Source of the DNA: Candidatus Roizmanbacteria bacterium CG02_land_8_20_14_3_00_36_15 | Lineage (GTDB): Bacteria > Patescibacteriota > Microgenomatia > UBA1406 > GWC2-37-13 | Assembly (NCBI GenBank): GCA_002780795.1 | Contig: PEUF01000030.1 | Span: forward strand, 1-64,000 | Length of the DNA: 64,000 bases | Direction: 5' to 3' | Part shown: positions 1 through 7,751 of the stretch, piece after piece | How positions within the stretch are numbered: position 1 is the first letter of the stretch | How the letters are laid out: each line of letters opens with the position of its first letter | Position numbers and translations under genes: made by a program | The notes under the pieces: model-generated | What the model saw: the letters and a program-made list of their open reading frames with translations, nothing else | Databases searched by the model: none | What the model was told of the DNA's origin: nothing

Positions 1-69
1 AAAAAACTGTACCACCACCTAGTCTAGATTTTGAACTTCTTCAAGACGATTGTTCGATAGAATAAATAT

Positions 70-351
70 ATGGATAACATAATCAAAAAACCCACGAGGA
101 AGGGGTATCCCTCACGTGTTAAATTTCAGGCGGTAATGGAAGTGATTAAGGGAAAACCGGTTGGAGAAGTCGCCCGTCTTTATGGGTTTCATCCAACGTT
201 GTTTCCGAGGTGGAAAAAACAATTTGAAGAAAAAGGTCCGGGAATATTTGAGGATAGGAAAACTGATGAATCTCAAAAGAAAATTGAGGAACTGACACGG
301 ATGATTGGCAAGAAAGAAATTGAGATAGAATGTAGTGAAGCTAGATTCTAG
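70..351 (+). pseudogene. Truncated IS3-family transposase OrfA remnant
   Basis: A 93-residue product with the HTH layout of IS3-family OrfA: a basic N-terminus, a helix-turn-helix around residues 20-50 (GEVARLYGFHPTLFPRWKKQF) and a helical leucine-zipper-like tail. OrfA binds the element ends and normally frameshifts into OrfB, which carries the DDE catalytic domain. No OrfB follows: the frame stops at 351, exactly where the opposite-strand Fic gene ends. The element is therefore cut off and presumably inactive. A TGTACCACCACC stretch near base 8 could be the left terminal repeat, but no right partner is visible. The family call is from motif similarity only. Confidence 0.65.
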
Positions 352-1325
352 ATTATAGAATAATAACTGCCTCTTGTTTTTCCGATTTTGACTATAAGAT
401 TTGCACCAACAAGTTTTTTTAAATCCCAACGCAATGTCCGGACAGGCACCTGCAGAAATCTTCTTTTAATAAAATCAAAAGAAACGACGTGATGTTCTTT
501 GATAATCTGAAAGATTTCTTCTTGTCTTGGAGGTAAATAAACCTTGTTTTTATTATTCATTTCACTTTTTAACAAACCGATTATTTTCTCTGTTTGACGG
601 TAAAACGCTTTAAGCATGAAAAGTAGGTAATCGTTAGTCTGTTTTAGACCAATATTAAGAAAATAATAATAATCACTCTTATGCTCATCAAGATATTCCT
701 CAAAAGGAACAACCAAGCCATAATCATAATCGTATACTTTAAAAACAGCAGAAATTAACAATCTACCAACTCGACCATTACCGTCAATAAAGGGATGAAT
801 TTTTTCAAAGACAAGATGGGCCAGAAAACCGGCAATTAATGGGAATCTTTCTTTTTTTGAGTTGATAAATTTAATTAATTGATTAATCAAGTTGAAAATA
901 TTAGTTGGTGGAGGCGGCACGTAAATAGCCACTCCCGTTTGATTAAAGATTGCGCTCATTTCTTTCCGAAAATTACCCGGATAAGGAGTTAAATTATTCA
1001 TAACTAGTTGATGAAGGTTTTTGATTAACGAAAGATCAATTGCTTTTAAATCGTGCTCTGATTGCAGATATTTGCTCGCTTCTAAAATATTGGTAATCTC
1101 TTTTTTTTCTTTTTTTTCATCTATGCCATTAAGATTCTCCAAACTTAGTGAATTACCTTCTATGCGGGCAGAAAATAAAGAGCTTTTTAATAAACTAACT
1201 CTTTGAATTTTTTGAATAATTTGTGGTGATGGTGACAAGGAAATAATCAACTGGCGACTGGCGTCGATTTTAGCAATCAATTCAACCACTTCTGCATTAA
1301 TCGAATAAACAGGAGGAATTTTCAT
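348..1325 (-). CDS. Fic-family protein, class II, with C-terminal winged helix
   Basis: Fic domain protein of 325 aa, expected to AMPylate or otherwise nucleotidylate a target hydroxyl. The catalytic motif HPFIDGNGRVGR (residues 177-188) is intact, with the catalytic His and the phosphate-binding loop. An N-terminal inhibitory motif of the S-x-x-x-E-G type (SARIEG, residues 52-57) marks it as a class II, self-inhibited Fic. Residues about 260-325 look like a winged-helix DNA-binding domain. A -10 element lies only 6 nt upstream of the ATG, so the mRNA is probably leaderless. The promoter overlaps the 1331-1390 tandem repeats, which suggests control by a DNA-binding protein, perhaps this one. 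The target is unknown. Confidence 0.93.
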   Translation of the reverse strand: MKIPPVYSINAEVVELIAKIDASRQLIISLSPSPQIIQKIQRVSLLKSSLFSARIEGNSLSLENLNGIDEKKEKKEITNILEASKYLQSEHDLKAIDLSLIKNLHQLVMNNLTPYPGNFRKEMSAIFNQTGVAIYVPPPPTNIFNLINQLIKFINSKKERFPLIAGFLAHLVFEKIHPFIDGNGRVGRLLISAVFKVYDYDYGLVVPFEEYLDEHKSDYYYFLNIGLKQTNDYLLFMLKAFYRQTEKIIGLLKSEMNNKNKVYLPPRQEEIFQIIKEHHVVSFDFIKRRFLQVPVRTLRWDLKKLVGANLIVKIGKTRGSYYSII

Positions 1326-1330
1326 ATTTT

Positions 1331-1390
1331 AATGATACCAAATCTTGCCAAATATTGCCAAATATTACCAGATATTGCCTAATATTTATC
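1331..1390. repeat. Six tandem 10-bp repeats between fic and tpiA
   Basis: Six consecutive 10-bp units with consensus AATATTGCCA fill the divergent intergenic region; the central four are the best conserved. One unit per helical turn puts every site on the same DNA face, as in cooperative operators. The units cover the fic -35 and spacer and end a few bases before the tpiA -35. Confidence 0.8.
1332..1361 (-). promoter_or_regulatory. fic promoter
   Basis: On the minus strand a TTGGCA -35 (1356-1361), an 18-nt spacer and a TATCAT -10 (1332-1337) lie 6 nt before the fic ATG. Transcription would start at or next to the start codon. Both boxes sit in or beside the 10-bp repeats. Confidence 0.5.
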
Positions 1391-1393
1391 TAT

Positions 1394-1422
1394 TTGCTTT
1401 AATGATTGATCCTCGATAAAAT
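1394..1422 (+). promoter_or_regulatory. tpiA promoter
   Basis: TTGCTT (1394-1399), a 17-nt spacer and TAAAAT (1417-1422). The -10 ends 6 nt before the tpiA ATG at 1429, which implies a leaderless transcript. Confidence 0.6.
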
Positions 1423-1428
1423 AAACTC

Positions 1429-2100
1429 ATGAAATATTTTATTGCCAACTGGAAAGCGAATAAAAATTTTGACGAAGCTAAGCAATGGGTCAATCAGTTC
1501 CTTAAAATCTACCGCCCGAAAACCGAAAGAACTGTCATCATCTGTCCTCCCTTCCCTTTCATTCCCCTTCTCCATCAGGCGGTTAACCATCTTAAGAACA
1601 TCAAAATTGGATCACAGGATCTGTCCGCTTTTGAGTCAGGAACCTACACCGGCGAGGTAACCGCTAAAACCCTTAAAGGATTAGTTGACTATGTGATTAT
1701 CGGTCACAGTGAAAGAAGAAAAAATTTCCATGAAAGCCAAGATTTAATCGGCCAAAAGATAAGCCTAGCGAAAAAATATCAGATTGAACCGATTGTCTGT
1801 TTTCAGGATGTTACTGATCGTTTACCCAATAACATTAAATTTATCGCCTACGAACCACCTTGGGCTATAAGCAAAGGTTATGAGGACTCGATGAAAACGG
1901 TCATCGAAGAGACGCCAGAAACGGTGATTAAGGTTAAAAAAAAGTTAAAAATTCAATCAGATAAATGTTTTATCTATGGAGGAAGCGTTAACTCCAACAA
2001 CATCTCACAATATTTGAAATATAAGGAGATTGATGGCTATTTAGTCGGCGGCGCCTCACTCAACCCAGCGACTTTTTACGAGATTGTCTCTCAGGTATGA
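1429..2100 (+). CDS. tpiA: Triosephosphate isomerase
   Basis: TIM-barrel enzyme interconverting dihydroxyacetone phosphate and glyceraldehyde 3-phosphate. Catalytic residues are visible: N7 and K9 in NWKAN, H93 in IIGHSERR and E142 in YEPPWAISKG, the last followed by the mobile loop. The phosphate-binding YGGSVN is near residue 190. At 223 aa it is shorter than the usual 250 or so, as in other compact versions. The start is supported by the promoter placed directly upstream. The LCP gene follows after 7 nt, so the two are probably co-transcribed. Confidence 0.96.
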   Translation: MKYFIANWKANKNFDEAKQWVNQFLKIYRPKTERTVIICPPFPFIPLLHQAVNHLKNIKIGSQDLSAFESGTYTGEVTAKTLKGLVDYVIIGHSERRKNFHESQDLIGQKISLAKKYQIEPIVCFQDVTDRLPNNIKFIAYEPPWAISKGYEDSMKTVIEETPETVIKVKKKLKIQSDKCFIYGGSVNSNNISQYLKYKEIDGYLVGGASLNPATFYEIVSQV

Positions 2101-2107
2101 AACGACT

Positions 2108-3136
2108 ATGAAATCAAAAATTGTTATCATCACCGGATTGATTATTTTAACCGTTTTTTTAATTCTTCGGCCTTATTATTTATTTCTCACTCAGAAATTA
2201 AAGATTTCCCCTCTTAAAGTTCTTATTTCTAAAGACTCGCTCAAAACCTTTGATAACCAGGTCAATATCGCCGCGTTAGGAATCCCCGGTGGTAACCACG
2301 ACGGTCCTAATCTATCCGACTCAATCATTGTTGCCAACTATAATTTTAAATCCAGCCAACTAACGACAATCTCAATCCCAAGAGATATCTGGAGTGATAC
2401 ACTGCGGGATAAAATTAATACCGCCTATGCCTATGGCGAGGGTAAAATGACTGGTGGTGGTTTAAAACTAGCTCGAGCTGAGATCTCAACTATCATTGGT
2501 CAACCGATTCATTATGCGGTCGTAATTGATTTTAGTAAGTTTGAACAGTTAATTGATTTTCTAGGTGGAATTGATATCCAGGTAAACCATTCTTTTACCG
2601 ACAAAAAATTTCCTATTCCGGGTAAAGAAAATGACGATTGCGGTGGTGAAGATCCAGAATATCAATGCCGTTATGAAACGATCAGTTTTAAAAAGGGATT
2701 AATGACTATGGATGGAAAAACTGCCCTAAAGTTTGTCCGCTCACGCAATGCCGAAGGCGTGGAAGGAAATGACTTTGCCCGTGAATCACGCCAGCAAAAA
2801 GTGATTGATGCTTTGGAAAAAAAACTAACGTCATCAATAAAAAAAGCCAACCTGGCAAAAATTGACACTACTTATCAGTATTTAAATCAACTGGTATCGC
2901 GCGACATAACCAATCAACAGCTCGCTATCATTGGAAAAAATATTATTTTTAATCAAATTTTTGGTCATCATCTGTCAAAAAAACAAACGACTTTAAGTGA
3001 GGACTTCTTCGAGGTTCCTCCTTATTATTTGTATGATGGAAAGTATGTTCTCATTCCCAAAGATAAGGATTTTGCCGCAATCCATCAATTTATTAACTGT
3101 CAAATCAACAACGGTACCCACTGTAAAAACGATTGA
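2108..3136 (+). CDS. LytR-CpsA-Psr (LCP) family protein
   Basis: LCP-family protein of 342 aa with one N-terminal membrane helix (about residues 4-25) and an extracytoplasmic LCP domain. Family members transfer lipid-linked glycopolymers to peptidoglycan or other acceptors. Characteristic stretches are DSIIVANYN, TTISIPRDIW, GGIDIQVNHSF, GLMTMDGKTALKFVRSRN and the RESRQQKVIDAL helix, which carry the conserved Arg and Asp residues. I chose the ATG at 2108; an upstream ATG at 2084 overlaps tpiA and adds no family sequence. It could act on glycans made by the clusters at 16-23 and 45-58 kb (inference). Confidence 0.9.
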   Translation: MKSKIVIITGLIILTVFLILRPYYLFLTQKLKISPLKVLISKDSLKTFDNQVNIAALGIPGGNHDGPNLSDSIIVANYNFKSSQLTTISIPRDIWSDTLRDKINTAYAYGEGKMTGGGLKLARAEISTIIGQPIHYAVVIDFSKFEQLIDFLGGIDIQVNHSFTDKKFPIPGKENDDCGGEDPEYQCRYETISFKKGLMTMDGKTALKFVRSRNAEGVEGNDFARESRQQKVIDALEKKLTSSIKKANLAKIDTTYQYLNQLVSRDITNQQLAIIGKNIIFNQIFGHHLSKKQTTLSEDFFEVPPYYLYDGKYVLIPKDKDFAAIHQFINCQINNGTHCKND

Positions 3137-3197
3137 AACTCCTATAAACTTATTTGCCTCGTCGCCAAAAACTTCGCTTAGCGAGAACGGGGGCTGG

Positions 3198-3665
3198 TTA
3201 AAAAAGAAAAGAAAAAAAGACTAGCAGCATAGCCGCGGCAAAAATTACCAAGCCGTTATAGATGAAACCGACGTCGGGCAGATTTTTTACTTTAGTTGGG
3301 ACAACTGTGCTTGTTATCTGTCCCGCTTCCGTCGCTTCTCCTGTAATCGACTGATTTTTATAGGCGAGAATTATTTCCGTTGGTGTTGGCGACTCCATCT
3401 CTGTTGGCGTTGTTTCTGTCGGTACCGGGCTGTTTTCCACTGGCGGCTGTAAATTCTCGTTGTTAGCGACCTCTGTCGGCGATCGGTTAAGAGCAATCAA
3501 CTTAGAATAGGTAATGTTAGCCGCTTTAGTTTGACGAGGAGTAATTGAAGAACTTTCTTTATCGGGTGGATTTAAAAGAAAACTAATATAAATAATTGAC
3601 CCTAGTAGTAAAAAGGTTATTACTAGTAAAAAAATGGTGCTAATTTTTGATTTTCCCTGGAACAT
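3198..3665 (-). CDS. Surface-anchored small protein with LPxxG-like tail
   Basis: A 155-aa protein with an N-terminal membrane helix (residues 7-30), a low-complexity Pro/Thr/Glu-rich linker (about 70-95) and a C-terminal helix directly preceded by NLPDVGF. That tail resembles an LPxTG sorting signal but lacks the Thr and has no clear basic end. It is the last gene of a minus-strand run starting at S20 and faces the LCP gene tail to tail. The function is not recognised; it is probably a cell-envelope protein. Confidence 0.6.
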   Translation of the reverse strand: MFQGKSKISTIFLLVITFLLLGSIIYISFLLNPPDKESSSITPRQTKAANITYSKLIALNRSPTEVANNENLQPPVENSPVPTETTPTEMESPTPTEIILAYKNQSITGEATEAGQITSTVVPTKVKNLPDVGFIYNGLVIFAAAMLLVFFSFLF

Positions 3666-3667
3666 AA

Positions 3668-4312
3668 TTAATCACTCAACCAACCGTCGGCAACGGAATG
3701 AAGTTGGGCTTCAATTTTTAATCTCGATTCGTCAGAGGCCACCTTATATTTAATATAATAAATTTTATCTTTAGGATAAAAGTCAGTTGTGATATCTTTA
3801 TTTTGCCAACTGGTGGTATTAACTCTGATTCTCGCCCGATTAATATCGGTGTTGTTTATCGTCTCAACACCGATAACGATATCTTCCCCTGGTTTAATCT
3901 GATCAATGTCTTTATCGGCAATCGGCTGAAAGTTCTCATTAAAAATCTTTATTCCTTTTGAAGTAATGAAATCAATAACTGGAGTAGGACTTATAACCGT
4001 CTTTAGCTCTTTTTTATTATAGTTAGCAAAACCAAAAAAACTTAAAATACCAAAAATTAATAAAAGTACTAATAAAATAAGGATAATCAAATTATTTGCT
4101 TTGGTTACCTTTATTTCTTTCTCGACTATTAAACTGTTTGACTGGGCTATTGGCGAATTCAATGTCTCCTTGAATTTAGGAATTTTTGGTTTCGTTTTTA
4201 ATACTCTTTCTTTTTTTAAGAGGATAATTTCATAAAGAAGAAAACCTAGGGTGATCAAAAAAGCTATAAGACTCAACTTGTTAACAGAACTAAAAAAATA
4301 AACTATGTTCAT
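3668..4312 (-). CDS. Membrane protein with extracytoplasmic beta domain, unknown
   Basis: A 214-aa protein with two membrane helices (about residues 10-30 and 74-95) separated by a charged cytoplasmic segment. It ends in an outside domain of roughly 110 residues that resembles a conserved-repeat beta sandwich (PGEDIVIGVETINNTDINRARIRV). The end abuts the next gene by 2 nt, so it belongs to the same operon as the pilus-like genes upstream. I do not recognise a family; a structural envelope role is an inference from context. Confidence 0.55.
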   Translation of the reverse strand: MNIVYFFSSVNKLSLIAFLITLGFLLYEIILLKKERVLKTKPKIPKFKETLNSPIAQSNSLIVEKEIKVTKANNLIILILLVLLLIFGILSFFGFANYNKKELKTVISPTPVIDFITSKGIKIFNENFQPIADKDIDQIKPGEDIVIGVETINNTDINRARIRVNTTSWQNKDITTDFYPKDKIYYIKYKVASDESRLKIEAQLHSVADGWLSD

Positions 4313-4337
4313 ATTTTGATTTTATAAGAATAACCGA

Positions 4338-5597
4338 TCAAAATGCAAGAATAATTCCTAGGCCAATAATTACTAAACTACCACTGATTACCGTCACCGG
4401 TATGGGATTAAAACCGGTTTTGTATATGGTAGGCGTTGGAGTCCAGCTTTCCGATATTACTGTTGGTGTTGGTTCTCCCGTCAAAGTCGGCTCCGCCGTT
4501 GCCTCTCCCAACACCTGCTCACCTGATTTGGCAATAATAAACTGTCGAGTTAATTTCATCTCTTGGCCTAACTCATCTTTAGCAATCACTGTCAAACTAT
4601 GCCTACCCGGTGGTAATCTATTCTTTAGAACCACCCGCCAAATACCATCTTTGTCTACCTTTACCCTAGTTGAGTAAACTACTTCGGAATTAATAATGAC
4701 GGTTATCTCGCTACCGGGAATAGCCATGCCTTTAATTAGAGGATTCTCCGCCGGAATCACTGCCTCTTCTTTCGGAAAAATGATGGCAATTGTATTAGGC
4801 TTTAATTGGGTGTCACTGGCCGATAAAATGTCATTGTTGCTGGTAAAACTGTAGTTTTGTCCCATAATCACCGTTTGCGGCAACGGACTGAGATTTTTTG
4901 GAATCGCTTCAACGCTGGTTTTTCCACCATCTTCACTATATATCTCCAGTGAACCAATTTCATTCGTCTCAAGAGTCCTAAGTTTTAAGCTGTTTTGATC
5001 GACTATATTATTTAAAGGAATTAGCCACTCTCCTGAAATTTTCAACAAAGCAAGTAGGGGGAACGAGTCTTTAAAAGAAAGAGTAACCACTCCCGACGAT
5101 AAAGGGATGCCGCTACCGACAACTACCTTACCATAGGCCGGGCTAATATTAACAGAGTTATTAATATTAAACAAAGTACGAAGAACAAAAGCTTTATTAT
5201 TGGTATCGCTGATTGCTTCTTTACCACTAATAATTTTAAAAAAATAACTATGATCTGGCTTTAAGTTTTTTAAGAGAGCATAATGATTTAAATAGGAACT
5301 TTTTTTTTCAGCGATATCTTTTTCATCAAAGGCAATTTGATCAAGAACATTTTGTTTATCCGAATAAACTAACCATCCTGTTTCTTTTTGTTCCGTCTGC
5401 CAGAAAACTCCCGCTTGGTTGTGACTTAAATTAACGACGGCCACCCGTTTGAGAACTTTTTTAGAGGCACGGGAAGCAATCGGCTTCGGCGAAAAAATCC
5501 TTGTCAACAAAAAAACAACAAAAGAAATAACTACTAGAAAAATAACCGTTGGTATCCTAAGGGAATTCCGTCTTAGAAAAATATTGCTGTAACTCAT
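4338..5597 (-). CDS. Exported protein with fibronectin III-like and bacterial Ig-like domains
   Basis: A 419-aa protein anchored by an N-terminal helix (residues 15-33) and a C-terminal helix (about 400-419). Between them is a fibronectin III-like domain (about 48-145, with HNQAGVFWQT and GWLVYSD), a middle beta-rich region and a bacterial Ig-like domain (about 270-355, PLIKGMAIPGSEITVII...SLTVIAKDELGQ). A Pro/Thr/Glu-rich stalk precedes the last helix. The layout suggests an adhesin or a component of a surface filament. Its start overlaps the preceding 62-aa gene by 4 nt, so translation is likely coupled. Confidence 0.7.
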   Translation of the reverse strand: MSYSNIFLRRNSLRIPTVIFLVVISFVVFLLTRIFSPKPIASRASKKVLKRVAVVNLSHNQAGVFWQTEQKETGWLVYSDKQNVLDQIAFDEKDIAEKKSSYLNHYALLKNLKPDHSYFFKIISGKEAISDTNNKAFVLRTLFNINNSVNISPAYGKVVVGSGIPLSSGVVTLSFKDSFPLLALLKISGEWLIPLNNIVDQNSLKLRTLETNEIGSLEIYSEDGGKTSVEAIPKNLSPLPQTVIMGQNYSFTSNNDILSASDTQLKPNTIAIIFPKEEAVIPAENPLIKGMAIPGSEITVIINSEVVYSTRVKVDKDGIWRVVLKNRLPPGRHSLTVIAKDELGQEMKLTRQFIIAKSGEQVLGEATAEPTLTGEPTPTVISESWTPTPTIYKTGFNPIPVTVISGSLVIIGLGIILAF

Positions 5598-5782
5598 GGA
5601 GATTCTTTGTTGTTTAAAACTCTTAATATGTTTATATCCAAAGATATTTTTTTTTCTGGTATTAATAACGCTCCTTGTCCTTCTTTTATCGAAATTTCCA
5701 CTTTATATGCTTCCAACAAAACCCAGGCAACGATCGTCAAGAAAATCGTAATGGAAATATAAAATAACTCATTCCTATTCAT
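5594..5782 (-). CDS. Small single-pass membrane protein
   Basis: A 62-aa protein with one membrane helix (about residues 8-25) and a short extracytoplasmic tail. It is linked by 4-nt overlaps to both the PilO-like gene before it and the Ig-domain gene after it. The overlaps and operon position support a real gene. The position suggests a minor component of the same envelope machine; the family is not recognised. Confidence 0.6.
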   Translation of the reverse strand: MNRNELFYISITIFLTIVAWVLLEAYKVEISIKEGQGALLIPEKKISLDINILRVLNNKESP

Positions 5783-6357
5783 AGGTAATAGCCTTCCAAC
5801 TGAAAATTAATGATTAATTCACCACTGGGCGTCCCAGATTGGGTCACGTTGTTAATGTTGATATTTTGAATTAACTTGAGGCGCCTTTGGTTATATAAAT
5901 TCTTTACAAATTCCAGGTAATTAGTAAAATTACCCCCTAAACCTATCTCAAAAATAACAGTATTTAACTGATCGTTGTGAGGAGCATTCTTTAAATTAAA
6001 ATTAATTAAGCTCATTTTATTGATTGTTAACTTATTCTTAGCCGCCGTATCGGTGATGTTAGCAATGAGTTCGTTTACTTGAGGTTTTTTCGTCACCGCT
6101 TCGTCTAACAAACGCAAATCATTTCTCGCCCCAACTAAAAGAGACTGCGAATGGATTACTTTTTGGATTTGCGTCTCGTAAAGGATGTTGCTTTTTTTAA
6201 GATTGGTTATTTTAAGATTAGCTTCGAACACCGACAAAACATTTGGTCGGATGACAAAAAAAATCAGGAAAGAAAATATCAAAAAAAAGACAACAGTATA
6301 AGTATAATTTTTCCCTTTTTTACTAAGTAATCTGTTTAGTATTTCTTTCTTATCCAT
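5779..6357 (-). CDS. pilO: PilO-like type IV pilus assembly protein
   Basis: A 192-aa bitopic protein: cytoplasmic start, membrane helix near residues 20-38, a coiled coil (about 42-95), then a ferredoxin-like outside domain ending in a beta strand (LIINFQLEGYYL). This is the PilO architecture; PilO pairs with PilN to link the inner-membrane platform of type IV pili. It follows the PilN-like gene after 7 nt in the classical order N then O. Sequence conservation in this family is low, so the call rests on topology and synteny. Confidence 0.72.
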   Translation of the reverse strand: MDKKEILNRLLSKKGKNYTYTVVFFLIFSFLIFFVIRPNVLSVFEANLKITNLKKSNILYETQIQKVIHSQSLLVGARNDLRLLDEAVTKKPQVNELIANITDTAAKNKLTINKMSLINFNLKNAPHNDQLNTVIFEIGLGGNFTNYLEFVKNLYNQRRLKLIQNININNVTQSGTPSGELIINFQLEGYYL

Positions 6358-6364
6358 AATTTAA

Positions 6365-6889
6365 TTAATCGTTATATTGGGAAAGAACGAGGTTAAACTC
6401 GTATTTCAATCCCACTCTTTTAATATTATTTAACGAAGCCTTTTTAAATTTTTTATCATTTTTTAGCTGATAATAAAATTGTTTGATGGCGGACGCATCT
6501 TCACTATAACCATCAAGGAAAAGATTATCTTTATCTAATCTCAGTTTTATTAAAAAAATAGGCTCGGGAAATATAGAAAGTACATAATTAAACTGACTTA
6601 AAAGACTGTTTTGTTCTTTTAATATTGGTTTAATCTGGTTTATTTTAGATTCAACTGCCTCAGCTTCTTTTAAAAGTGGTTGTGAAACCTGAATAATTTC
6701 TTTTCTCTGATCGACGCCTTCCTTTAGATCGATTATTTCCTGATCGACTTTAAATTTATAATAAAAAACAAAAATAACTACAATTTGAGTAATCACAATA
6801 ATATATCTAAGATAATTCAACGAAAAGTAGATAATCTGGTCCAAAAGCGACTCTTTTTTCTCAATCATCAAGTTAATTTTGTATTTCAT
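6365..6889 (-). CDS. pilN: PilN-like type IV pilus assembly protein
   Basis: A 174-aa protein beginning with KINLM, the position where PilN carries its INLLP motif that binds PilM. A membrane helix follows (about 28-50), then a coiled coil and a compact alpha/beta domain (about 100-174). PilN bridges cytoplasmic PilM to PilO. No pilM, pilB or prepilin gene is visible nearby, so the rest of the pilus must be elsewhere. Its ATG overlaps the stop of S20 by 4 nt, an unusual coupling of a ribosomal gene with a pilus operon. Confidence 0.72.
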   Translation of the reverse strand: MKYKINLMIEKKESLLDQIIYFSLNYLRYIIVITQIVVIFVFYYKFKVDQEIIDLKEGVDQRKEIIQVSQPLLKEAEAVESKINQIKPILKEQNSLLSQFNYVLSIFPEPIFLIKLRLDKDNLFLDGYSEDASAIKQFYYQLKNDKKFKKASLNNIKRVGLKYEFNLVLSQYND

Positions 6890-7158
6890 TTTTTAGCTTT
6901 AATCTTTTTTGTCTGTTTAATAAATTTGGCGGCTGACGCCTTTAGTCTGGCCGCTTTGTTTTTGTGAATAATTTTCTTTTTTACAGCTTTATCAATTCGA
7001 GAATGTATCTTTCGTACCATTTGGGTTATCTTTTCGGCTCCTTTAACTGATTTAAGTTTAACTATTAGTCTTTTGTAACCTTTCAGGTATAATAAATTCC
7101 TGTTTTTCCTTTTTTCATCTTGACGCAATTTTTTTTTGGCAGATCTGATAATCGGCAT
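6886..7158 (-). CDS. rpsT: 30S ribosomal protein S20
   Basis: A 90-aa, very basic, all-helical protein matching S20: MPIIRSAKKKLRQDEKRKNRN at the start and a Lys-rich end. S20 binds the 5' domain and helix 44 of 16S rRNA early in 30S assembly. It lies first in the transcription unit leading to the pilN/pilO-like genes, so its transcript probably reads into them. A word-repeat hairpin occupies the region upstream. Confidence 0.92.
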   Translation of the reverse strand: MPIIRSAKKKLRQDEKRKNRNLLYLKGYKRLIVKLKSVKGAEKITQMVRKIHSRIDKAVKKKIIHKNKAARLKASAAKFIKQTKKIKAKK

Positions 7159-7165
7159 AAATTAG

Positions 7166-7289
7166 ACACCTCCATTCACAAATTCAAAAGTTAAAGTTAA
7201 AATTCAAAGGTTCAAGTAAAAAGTCATCCCGATTTAATCGGGATTAATTTTGACTTGTATTTTTGACTTTTGAATTTTGAGTTTTGAAT
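7166..7289. repeat. Word-reiterated inverted repeat
   Basis: Left arm of near-copies of TTCAAAAGTTAAAG, right arm of the complementary words (TGACTTTTGAATTTTGAG). At the centre is the palindrome ATCCCGATT-T-AATCGGGAT (about 7227-7245). It fills the whole spacer between the 153-aa gene and S20. Read on the minus strand the central hairpin is followed by GACTTTTT and may act as a terminator. Confidence 0.7.
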
Positions 7290-7751
7290 TTATAATTCGT
7301 ACTCTTTCTCAAACACTTTTTCTCCATAGCCTCCATTAAATTTAAGGCTTAGCTTTATCTTTCCAACCACCTTATGATAAACACAGGTTCCGGACGAACA
7401 GGTCCCTAAAGTAATCTTTTTTTCAAAAGCTGAGTCTCCTTCGGCTAAATTAATTGTTCCAATTACTCCTTGGAGACCTTGTTGAGCTGTATTGTAGGAA
7501 AGCTCATAATCAACTGTCTGCGTCTGCGAAGGAATGTTCCCCGCGCTTAAAATAACTTCTTTCCCGTTAGCAGCATCTCTAAGATCTATCTTTACTGACG
7601 AACTTACCGTTGGGATAACTTCTTCGGTGGGAAAGGGTTTTGTCGTCTCAACCTTTGTCTGTTTATTTTTCCCAAATAACCAATAACCAGCAATTATTAA
7701 TAAAATAACAACACCAACAATAATTAAATACTTTTTGTGTCCGGGCTTCAT
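7290..7751 (-). CDS. Membrane-anchored secreted protein, unknown
   Basis: A 153-aa protein with an N-terminal membrane helix (about residues 8-26), a short Pro/Thr linker and a beta-rich domain (about 50-153) holding two cysteines close together (TCSSGTC), which could form a disulfide outside the cell. It overlaps the end of glyS by 4 nt and is presumably co-transcribed with it. I do not recognise the family. Confidence 0.6.
   Translation of the reverse strand: MKPGHKKYLIIVGVVILLIIAGYWLFGKNKQTKVETTKPFPTEEVIPTVSSSVKIDLRDAANGKEVILSAGNIPSQTQTVDYELSYNTAQQGLQGVIGTINLAEGDSAFEKKITLGTCSSGTCVYHKVVGKIKLSLKFNGGYGEKVFEKEYEL

Noticed and set aside
1331-1390. Tandem repeats as a possible CRISPR array or replication origin iterons
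   Set aside because: Units are 10 bp without spacers and no cas, dnaA or AT-rich unwinding context is present; divergent promoters explain the position better.
3620-3665. Sortase system suggested by the LPDVG tail
   Set aside because: The motif lacks Thr at the key position and no sortase gene lies in the window; only a weak resemblance is claimed.
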